From: Candidatus Bipolaricaulota bacterium
Lineage (GTDB): Bacteria; Bipolaricaulota; Bipolaricaulia; Bipolaricaulales; Bipolaricaulaceae
Direction of reading: 5' to 3'
Assembly (NCBI GenBank): GCA_021163465.1
Contig: JAGGWU010000187.1
Location: 1 to 27,319 of the forward strand
Length of the DNA stretch: 27,319 nucleotides
In this document: piece after piece, positions 21,680 to 27,319 of the stretch
Numbering within the stretch: the stretch's first letter is position 1
Layout of the letters: each line of letters starts with the position of its first letter
Notes under the pieces: model-generated
What the model was told of the DNA's origin: nothing
Database searches by the model: none
The model's input: the letters and a program-made list of their open reading frames with translations, nothing else
Made by a program: the position numbers and the translations under genes

Positions 21680-22756
21680 ATGGGGTTCTTTGAAGCGGAA
21701 GTGCTGGGCAATCCCCTGTGGAAGTACATCGCCCTCTTCGGGTCCCTCCTTGCCGCCGGGGTCCTGCACTTCGTGATACAGCGCCTCCTCCACCGGGCAC
21801 TCAAGCTCAGGGCCGTGCCCGAGGGGGTGGAACGCAGCGTCCGGGTCCTCTTCGGACGTCCCTTGGGGGCGCTCCTTTTCCTTTTGGCCCTGTGGGCAGG
21901 CATCAACCTCTTTGCGCTTCCCGCCGCCGCGGCCGGGGTGGTGCGGGGGCTGTTCATCACCGCCCTCACCGTGGTGGGGATCTACATCATCACCAAGCTC
22001 GTGGACCTCCTCTTTTCGCTTTGGCGGGAGAGGGCCAAGCGTACCGAGACCCGCCTGGACGACCAGGTGATCCCCATCCTCTCCAAGGTCACCAAGTTCG
22101 CCATCTGGGCCATCGGGATACTCCTTGTCCTCCAGAACCTCGGCTACAACGTCACCAGCCTCTTGGCGGGGCTGGGGATCGGGGGCCTGGCGGTGGCGTT
22201 GGCGGCCCAGGAGACCCTCTCCAACTTCCTCGGGGCGTTGGCGATCCTGGTGGACCGGCCTTGCGAGGTGGGAGACCGGGTGGACCTCGACCAACTCGGC
22301 ATAAAGGGGACCGTCGAGGCCATTGGGCTGCGTTCCACCCGAGTGCGCACCCTGGACGGGACGCTGGTCTCCATCCCCAACCGCACCATGGCCAATACCG
22401 TGATCAACAACGTGGCCAAAAGGCCCACCATCAAGAACGAATACGTGATCGGGATCGTCTACGACACCCCCTACGAGAAGATCCTCGAGGCCCTTAGGAT
22501 CCTTCGTGAGATCCTGGCCAACCACCCCAGCACCGCCAACTACCGTGCTTACTTCAAGGAGTACGGGCCCTATTCCCTCAACATCGTGGTGACCCACTGG
22601 TGCAAGTACACCGACTGGGAGGAGTTCCTCAAGGCCACCGAAGAGATAAACCTGGAGATAAAGCGGCGGTTTGAGGAAGCGGGAATCGAGTTCGCGTTTC
22701 CCACCCAGACCGTTCAGCTGGTGGGCTCCCCCCCGCCGGGAACTACGGGCTCCTGA
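21680..22756 (+). CDS. MscS-family mechanosensitive ion channel
   Basis: A small-conductance mechanosensitive channel subunit, 358 residues, expected to form an inner-membrane heptamer that relieves hypo-osmotic stress. Hydrophobic helices are visible at about 15-35, 57-75, 90-112 and 135-150. The pore-lining helix follows as LLAGLGIGGLAVALAAQETL, matching TM3 of MscS. LVDRPCEVGDRV and the cytoplasmic beta domain (STRVRTLDGTLVSIPN) come next, then an alpha/beta vestibule. It is longer at the N-terminus than E. coli MscS (286), with one extra membrane segment. GGAGG lies 6 nt before the ATG. The last 14 bp overlap convergent ricT. Confidence 0.92.
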   Translation: MGFFEAEVLGNPLWKYIALFGSLLAAGVLHFVIQRLLHRALKLRAVPEGVERSVRVLFGRPLGALLFLLALWAGINLFALPAAAAGVVRGLFITALTVVGIYIITKLVDLLFSLWRERAKRTETRLDDQVIPILSKVTKFAIWAIGILLVLQNLGYNVTSLLAGLGIGGLAVALAAQETLSNFLGALAILVDRPCEVGDRVDLDQLGIKGTVEAIGLRSTRVRTLDGTLVSIPNRTMANTVINNVAKRPTIKNEYVIGIVYDTPYEKILEALRILREILANHPSTANYRAYFKEYGPYSLNIVVTHWCKYTDWEEFLKATEEINLEIKRRFEEAGIEFAFPTQTVQLVGSPPPGTTGS

Positions 22757-23537
22757 CCTCCTCCCACGGGATCTCCACCCGGCTCCCGTCCGGGCGTTCC
22801 AAGGTGACGGTGCCCCGGAAGATGTTGTAGGAAATCACCCGCCCCTCCATCTCCCCTATCCGCACCTTCTTCCCCACCCTGGGGAGACCCTCCAACAGCT
22901 CTTTGTAGTGGGAGTGTTCGAAGGCGAGGCAACACCGAAGCCTCCCGCAGATCCCCGTGAGGCGCTGGGGGGCGATGACCAGGCTCTGGTCGAAGGCCAT
23001 CTTCAGGGTGATGGGCTTGAACTCGCGCAGGAACACGGAACAGCAGGTTTCACGGCCGCACACCCCGATCCCGCCCACCATCCGGGCCGCGTCCCTGGGC
23101 CCCACTTGGCGCAGCTCCACCCGCGCCTGGAACGCCCGGGAAAGGAGCTTCACCAGGTTCCTGAAATCCACCCGTTGGGGCGCGGTGAAAAATAGGCGGA
23201 TGAAATCCCCGTGCAGGGTCTGTTCCGCGGCCACGAACTTCATGGGAAGCCCGAGCCGCTTCGCCTCCCGCTGGGCGATGCGGCGACGGTCCTCGGCGAT
23301 CCTTCTCCCCTCTTCGTGGGCCTTAAGCTCGGTGGGCCCTGCGGGCCGCAAAAGCACACAGCGGCTTCCCCCTTCTTGGGGGCGACAATGCGTTATTCTC
23401 ACCAACCACAACCGCCCCCCTTCCCGCTCCAGCCATATCTGGCCGGGCTTGGGTGCCTTCCCCCTCTCCACCCGCGCCAGATGGCAGTCGGGCCAGGGGA
23501 CCAACTTCCTCACCGCTACGAACCCCATCGTGGCCAA
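22743..23537 (-). CDS. ricT: PSP1-domain protein, RicT/YaaT family
   Basis: A 264-residue homologue of Bacillus YaaT (RicT), part of the RicAFT complex that adjusts RNase Y-dependent mRNA maturation. The PSP1 domain spans about 60-150, with FFTAPQRVDFRNLVKLLS and ELRQVGPRDAARMVGGIG. Two Cys clusters, GVCGRETCC (Cys160, 165, 166) and GICGRLRCC (Cys197, 202, 203), match the positions of Fe-S ligands in the family. It overlaps holB by 22 bp; holB-ricT adjacency is also found in Bacillus. TTG 23537 is chosen because GGAGGT lies 9 nt upstream. ATG 23528 (MGFVAVRKL) fits homologues equally well. No RicA or RicF homologue is in the window. Confidence 0.9.
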   Translation of the reverse strand: MATMGFVAVRKLVPWPDCHLARVERGKAPKPGQIWLEREGGRLWLVRITHCRPQEGGSRCVLLRPAGPTELKAHEEGRRIAEDRRRIAQREAKRLGLPMKFVAAEQTLHGDFIRLFFTAPQRVDFRNLVKLLSRAFQARVELRQVGPRDAARMVGGIGVCGRETCCSVFLREFKPITLKMAFDQSLVIAPQRLTGICGRLRCCLAFEHSHYKELLEGLPRVGKKVRIGEMEGRVISYNIFRGTVTLERPDGSRVEIPWEEVRSP

Positions 23538-24412
23538 AGGAGAACGACCTCCAAAAGAAGCCTCAAGTTAGCGTTCGCCTCCACCTCCGCTTTCGCCAGG
23601 GAAAGGCGACGCAAAAGGTGGCGGCGGCCCTCCGCGGAGAGGTCACACCAACCCTCAGGGGCCTCACTGTAAAGGAAGCGGAAGTACTCGGCAAGGAAGC
23701 GCAGGACCACCTCCCGGCCCCCCCGAGCGAGCCTTTCCGCCGCCCCGAAAAGTTCCGAAACGGGGATCTCGGGGAGCATACGGAGGAAGCACCGTGCAGC
23801 GACACGGCGGCGGATGGGATCGCCCACGTAGGCGATGAACCGGGCGATGAGTTCCTCCGGGGGGAGCTTCCCCAGCTCTTCCTCGGCGTCCCGGGCCTCC
23901 TCCAGGGGGAAGCGCCGGTCCCTCACGAACGGTCGCAGTGCATCCGGATCGAATTCCAGAAAGTCAAGAAGGTAGGCGCGCTCTTCCTCGTTGTAACCTG
24001 CCTCGGCGAGCCTCTCTGTCCAATACGACCGGTGATCCCCGAACCAAATTGCGCGGCACCGGGAGCGTATGGTGGGAAGCACCCGATCCGGGGCGGTGGC
24101 GTAGAGGATGTAGACGAGGTAGGGGGGAGATTCCTCCAGGGACTTGAGGAGGGCGCTGGCGGCCTCGTGGGTCAGGCGCTCCGCCGGGCCGATCAGGACC
24201 ACTTTGCGGTCCGCCCGCAGGGGGCCATACCGGGCCCACGCCAACGCCTCCCGCACGGCTTCGATCCCGATGGATCCCGTGCCCTTGGGCGCCAGGACCC
24301 AAAGGTCGGGATGGGCCTCGAGGTCCTCATCGCGGAGGACGCGCGCCGCCTCGGCCCGGGCGCCTATCTCCGCCCCCGGCCCCAGGAGGAGGATCGGTGT
24401 GGTGCCTTCCAT
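23516..24412 (-). CDS. holB: DNA polymerase III subunit delta prime-like clamp-loader protein
   Basis: A 298-residue AAA+ clamp-loader subunit that helps load the sliding clamp. The N-terminus is short: PILLLGPGAEIGARAEA stands where the P-loop would be and lacks the GKT lysine, and the four-Cys zinc module of many delta-prime proteins is absent. HPDLWVL, the sensor/Walker B-equivalent region KVVLIGPAERLTHEAASALL, LKSLEESPP and the SRC-type RSRCRAIWF are clear. The C-terminal half is helical and weakly conserved, as in the family. ATG 24412 has no ribosome binding site but a -10-like TATGCT 9 nt upstream. It is first gene of the holB-ricT pair. Loss of ATP binding is normal for delta prime. 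Confidence 0.85.
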   Translation of the reverse strand: MEGTTPILLLGPGAEIGARAEAARVLRDEDLEAHPDLWVLAPKGTGSIGIEAVREALAWARYGPLRADRKVVLIGPAERLTHEAASALLKSLEESPPYLVYILYATAPDRVLPTIRSRCRAIWFGDHRSYWTERLAEAGYNEEERAYLLDFLEFDPDALRPFVRDRRFPLEEARDAEEELGKLPPEELIARFIAYVGDPIRRRVAARCFLRMLPEIPVSELFGAAERLARGGREVVLRFLAEYFRFLYSEAPEGWCDLSAEGRRHLLRRLSLAKAEVEANANLRLLLEVVLLWPRWGS

Positions 24413-24421
24413 ACCGGCGAA

Positions 24422-24427
24422 AGCATA
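24422..24427 (-). promoter_or_regulatory. Putative -10 element of holB, leaderless type
   Basis: TATGCT on the minus strand matches four of six -10 positions and ends 9 nt before the holB ATG. No convincing -35 or Shine-Dalgarno sequence is present. It lies in the 69-bp divergent gap with the DNA glycosylase gene. Confidence 0.3.
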
Positions 24428-24462
24428 GGCCCCTTGAGGCCGTGGTTCCAGGAAAGGGGCAC

Positions 24463-24479
24463 CGGGGTAAAATGCCCCG
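24463..24479 (+). promoter_or_regulatory. -10 element of the glycosylase gene framed by an inverted repeat
   Basis: TAAAAT (24468-24473) matches five of six -10 positions and ends 8 nt before the GTG start. It is flanked exactly by CGGGG (24463-24467) and CCCCG (24475-24479). The arms could form an operator or a start-site hairpin. The -35 is weak (GTTCCA, 24445-24450). Confidence 0.45.
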
Positions 24480-24481
24480 CC

Positions 24482-25141
24482 GTGGGGACAAAGGAGGTGC
24501 TCCTTGAGGTATACCGGCGGCTCCTTTCCGCATACGGCCCCCAGGGATGGTGGCCTGGGGAAAGCGCCTTCGAGGTGGCGGTGGGGGCGATCCTCACCCA
24601 GGCCACCAACTGGAGGAACGCTGCCAAAGCCATCGCCAACCTGAAGGCCGCCGGGGTCCTCTCCCCCGAGGGCCTGTGGCGGATGAGCGCGGCGGAGATC
24701 GCGGAACTCATCCGCCCCGCTGGCTACTTCAATCAGAAGGCCAAAAGGCTTCGGGCTTTCCTCGAGTTGGTGAGGGAACACGGTGGGCTTGTGGAGCTCT
24801 TTTCCCTGCCGACCGAAACGCTCCGGGAAAGGCTCCTCGCGGTGCCGGGCATCGGCCCCGAGACCGCCGATTCCATCGTCCTCTACGCCGCGGAAAAGCC
24901 CTCCTTCGTGATCGACGCCTACACCCGGCGGATCCTCTCCCGCCTGGGGCTGATCCGGGGGCACGAGGGCTATGCGGATCTGAAACGGATGTTCGAGGAG
25001 AACATCCCACGGGATCTCGAGCTCTACAAGGAGTACCACGCCCTCCTCGTCCGTCACGGGAAGGTCCACTGCCGCGCCCGCCCCCGCTGCGGCGGTTGTC
25101 CCTTGGAGGACATGTGTTCCTTTCCACAAAAGAGGGGCTGA
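24482..25141 (+). CDS. Endonuclease III-superfamily DNA glycosylase, MagIII-like, with Fe-S cluster
   Basis: A base-excision repair glycosylase of the HhH-GPD superfamily, 219 residues. Features resembling H. pylori MagIII (3-methyladenine glycosylase) are WWPG at the start, AVGAILTQATNW, and RPAGYFNQKAKRL. The helix-hairpin-helix is VPGIGPETADSI, in which the position of the Nth lyase Lys is Glu. The catalytic Asp remains in FVIDAYTRRI. Four C-terminal Cys in CRARPRCGGCPLEDMC fit a 4Fe-4S loop with CX5CX2CX5C, one residue shorter than E. coli Nth. A monofunctional glycosylase is therefore likely; alkylated bases are an inferred substrate. GTG 24482 is the start. GTG 24497 sits directly on AAGGAG and is less likely. 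Confidence 0.85.
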   Translation: MGTKEVLLEVYRRLLSAYGPQGWWPGESAFEVAVGAILTQATNWRNAAKAIANLKAAGVLSPEGLWRMSAAEIAELIRPAGYFNQKAKRLRAFLELVREHGGLVELFSLPTETLRERLLAVPGIGPETADSIVLYAAEKPSFVIDAYTRRILSRLGLIRGHEGYADLKRMFEENIPRDLELYKEYHALLVRHGKVHCRARPRCGGCPLEDMCSFPQKRG

Positions 25142-25149
25142 AACCCCGT

Positions 25150-25155
25150 TATACT
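25150..25155 (+). promoter_or_regulatory. Putative -10 element of the UvrD-type helicase gene, leaderless type
   Basis: TATACT matches five of six -10 positions and ends 6 nt before the ATG at 25162, which leaves no room for a ribosome binding site. A GGGG-N6-CCCC inverted repeat (25134-25147) overlaps the preceding stop codon and ends just upstream. No good -35 is visible. Confidence 0.45.
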
Positions 25156-25161
25156 TTCCCG

Positions 25162-27319
25162 ATGGACGTCCTTGAGGGGTTGAACGATCGCCAACGGGAG
25201 GCGGTCACCCACGGAGAGGGGCCGCTTCTGGTCTTGGCGGGGGTGGGCACGGGCAAGACCACCATCATCACCAGGAGGATCGCCTTCCTCATCTCCGAGG
25301 GGTTTGTGCAGCGGCCGAACCAGCTCCTGGTGTTTACCTTCACCGAGCGGGCGGCGGAGGAGATGCTGGATCGGGCCTTCGAGTGGGTGGGTTATGCGGC
25401 GCTGGATGCCTGGGTCTCCACTTACCATTCGGTCTGCCAGCGGATCCTCCAGGAGAACGCTCCCCTGGCCGGCCTCCCCCACGACTTCCGGGTGCTGGAC
25501 GAGTGGGACCAGAAGATCTTCCTTTTGGACAACCTTTGGAGGCTTCCCCTGCGACGGTTCCGCCCCCGGGCGGTCCGCAATCCGCTGCGTTTCCTCCAGC
25601 CCTTGGTCTCCCTCATCCAGCGGGCCAAAGACGAGGGGATAACCCCGGAGAGGTATCTTTCCTGGGTAGAAGAGGAGCGGGAGAAGGGGGAACAGCCGGA
25701 GGATGTCCTGGAGCTACATGGGGAGCTCGCCCGGATCTACGCCGCGTATCAGCAGCTCCTAGAGCGGGAAGGGTACGTGGACTTTGGGGATCTGATCCTT
25801 AAGACGATCCGCCTCTTCGAGGAGCACCCGAGCCTCCTCTTGGAGTACCACCGTCGCTTTCCCTATGTCTTGGCCGACGAGTTCCAGGACACGAGCCCCG
25901 CCGAGTTCCGGCTGGTGGAGCTTTTGGGGGGGCATCGGAACATCACCGTGGTGGGGGACGACGATCAGGCCATCTACGGCTTCCGCGGCGTGCGTTGGGA
26001 TAACCTCAGGAACTTCCTACGCCGGTTCCCCGAGGCAAGGCTGGTGGTGTTGGAGGAGAACTACCGTTCCACCCAGGAGATCCTGGACCGGGCCCGGCGC
26101 CTGATCCTGAACAACCGGTTTCGGCTCGAGGCCCTGGCGGAGCGGGGGGAGATCCCCCACCGGATCACCAAGGAACTCCGGGCCAAAAGGGGGGAAGGCC
26201 CGCGGCCCCGACACTTCCACTTTGCCAACGTGGTGGACGAGGCGGAGTTCCTGGCGGAGAAGGTGGAGGAGCTCCACCGGGAGGAAGGGGTTCCCTACGG
26301 GGAGTTCGCGGTGCTTTACCGCAACAGGTACCGTCCCGATCCGTACCTTCGGGCGCTGTCGGAGCGGGGCATTCCGTGGCTTCTGGCCGGACGCCACGGG
26401 GCCGGGCTCTTCGATCAGGAGGAGATAAAGGTTCTCATATCGTTCCTCCGTTGCATCGCCGATCCCCGGGACGACCAAGCCCTGTTTCACCTTTTGGGGT
26501 CCGAGATCTACCGGATGCCCGGGGAGGACCTGGCGCATCTTTTGGGCCTCTCCCAGCGCTGGCAGCGCCCCTTGGGGGAGATTCTTTTGGAGGCAGCGGC
26601 GGGGAAGGTACGCCTTTCTCCTGAAGGGGCGAGGATCGCCGCCGAGGCGGTGGGCCACCTCTCCCGGTGCCGGGAGCTCTCCCGGGGCCGGTCCGCGGGC
26701 CAGGTGCTTTACACGTATCTCGCCGATGAAACCGGCTATATCGAGCGGCTTTCCCGCTCCCAAGACCGGCGGGAGGGGAGGAAGCTGGAGCATATCGCCG
26801 ACTTCTTCGAGCAGGTGGTGCGACGGTTCGAGGAGATCTCCCGACACGACCGGGTCCCCTGGTTCGTGCGGTACCTGGAGGAGCTCCGGGGGCTGGGCTA
26901 CAACCCCCTGGTGGGCGAGGCGGAACCCGGGGCCGAGGCGGTCCAGGTCCTCACCTTCCACCAGGCCAAGGGGTTGGAATTCCGGGTGGTTTTCCTCACC
27001 GGGCTGATAGAGGATTTCTTTCCGGGCCGGCCGCGGCGCCCGGCCCTGTCCCTTCCCCCCGGCTTGGTGCCGGAGGAGGTACCCCCGGAGATCGCGCACC
27101 TCGAGGAGCAGCGGCGCCTCTTCTACGTGGGGATGACCCGGGCCAAGGAACACCTCTTCCTCCTTTCGGCCGAGGACTACCGCCTCCCCGGAGAAGAGCC
27201 CCGCAAGCGCCCGGCGAAGGTATCCCGGTTCGTGGTGGAGGCCCTGGGGCCGGAGGGGGTGGCCGAGGAGGCGGTAGTCCTCGGCCGAAAGGAGGAAGAG
27301 GTGTTCCTTGGCCCGGGTC
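25162..27319 (+). CDS. UvrD/PcrA-type superfamily 1 DNA helicase, 3' end beyond window
   Basis: An ATP-dependent 3'-5' DNA helicase acting in nucleotide excision repair, mismatch repair or replication restart. The open frame runs 719 codons to the window edge without a stop. SF1A motifs appear in order: Q-motif LNDRQREAV (7-15), Walker A AGVGTGKTT (26-34, where most members have AGAGSGKT), motif Ia FTFTERAAEEM, Walker B LADEFQDTSP, motif III VGDDDQAIYGFRG, motif IV ENYRST, motif V TFHQAKGLEF and motif VI LFYVGMTRAK. The long spacing between motifs IV and V holds the 2B domain. No AddA/RecB nuclease domain is visible, though the C-terminus is missing. ATG 25162 follows the glycosylase stop by 20 bp with no ribosome binding site. 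Confidence 0.92.
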   Translation, partial: MDVLEGLNDRQREAVTHGEGPLLVLAGVGTGKTTIITRRIAFLISEGFVQRPNQLLVFTFTERAAEEMLDRAFEWVGYAALDAWVSTYHSVCQRILQENAPLAGLPHDFRVLDEWDQKIFLLDNLWRLPLRRFRPRAVRNPLRFLQPLVSLIQRAKDEGITPERYLSWVEEEREKGEQPEDVLELHGELARIYAAYQQLLEREGYVDFGDLILKTIRLFEEHPSLLLEYHRRFPYVLADEFQDTSPAEFRLVELLGGHRNITVVGDDDQAIYGFRGVRWDNLRNFLRRFPEARLVVLEENYRSTQEILDRARRLILNNRFRLEALAERGEIPHRITKELRAKRGEGPRPRHFHFANVVDEAEFLAEKVEELHREEGVPYGEFAVLYRNRYRPDPYLRALSERGIPWLLAGRHGAGLFDQEEIKVLISFLRCIADPRDDQALFHLLGSEIYRMPGEDLAHLLGLSQRWQRPLGEILLEAAAGKVRLSPEGARIAAEAVGHLSRCRELSRGRSAGQVLYTYLADETGYIERLSRSQDRREGRKLEHIADFFEQVVRRFEEISRHDRVPWFVRYLEELRGLGYNPLVGEAEPGAEAVQVLTFHQAKGLEFRVVFLTGLIEDFFPGRPRRPALSLPPGLVPEEVPPEIAHLEEQRRLFYVGMTRAKEHLFLLSAEDYRLPGEEPRKRPAKVSRFVVEALGPEGVAEEAVVLGRKEEEVFLGPG

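Noticed and set aside
23453..24481. In-frame N-terminal extension of the DNA glycosylase, antisense to holB
   Set aside because: The extension lacks any domain and covers a gene on the other strand. A promoter and the canonical N-terminus place the start at 24482.
24413..25129. In-frame N-terminal extension of holB, antisense to the glycosylase
   Set aside because: Delta-prime similarity begins at 24412, and the upstream residues mirror the opposite-strand gene.
1..27319. Search for CRISPR, IS elements, phage, defence or biosynthetic clusters
   Set aside because: No spaced direct repeats, transposase motifs, integrases or defence genes were seen. The content is core metabolism, translation, repair and envelope genes.

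Overview
The window is a compact, GC-rich stretch of a bacterial chromosome carrying mostly core genes on both strands. I see no rRNA, tRNA, CRISPR array, insertion sequence, prophage or plasmid gene. MurA, a LysM/M23 cell-wall hydrolase and a GlmU-type acetyltransferase point to a peptidoglycan-containing bacterium. The orders glmU-prs-rplY-pth and holB-ricT resemble Firmicutes and some deep-branching thermophile-rich phyla. Sequence alone does not fix the phylum; an uncultured deep-branching lineage such as Bipolaricaulota is a guess.

Layout. (A) 1-3375, minus strand: glmU, prs, rplY and a truncated pth (UDP-GlcNAc/PRPP supply and translation). (B) 3466-4094, plus: yidD and a small retropepsin-like protease, tail-to-tail with (C) 4066-6878, minus: a radical SAM enzyme (AmrS family), a TrmH-type RNA methyltransferase and an M20D amidohydrolase. 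(D) 6879-7210: the only long non-coding gap, with palindromes but no recognisable gene. (E) 7211-8871: a PHP phosphoesterase convergent with a DUF1385 membrane protein. (F) 9004-15864, plus: miaB, a PfkB sugar kinase, a CBS-pair protein, a DinG-type exonuclease-helicase and a prolyl-tRNA synthetase-like protein. (G) 15861-22756, plus: a clear sigma70-type promoter followed by a tightly packed run of glycosyltransferase, rpiB, rho, LysM/M23 peptidase, murA, hflX and mscS. (H) 22743-24412, minus: holB and ricT. (I) 24482 to the end, plus: a MagIII-like DNA glycosylase and a UvrD/PcrA-type helicase cut by the window edge.

The most notable points are two proteins with a decayed catalytic domain beside well-preserved partner domains. 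The ProRS-like protein has lost its TxE loop and much of motif 2, while its editing and anticodon-binding domains look normal. The GlmU has a degenerate uridyltransferase domain and an intact acetyltransferase domain. Several operon-leading genes lack a Shine-Dalgarno sequence but have a -10-like hexamer 6-10 nt before the start codon, suggesting leaderless mRNAs. All three convergent gene pairs overlap at their 3' ends and I found no hairpin-plus-T-tract terminators, which would suit Rho-dependent termination.
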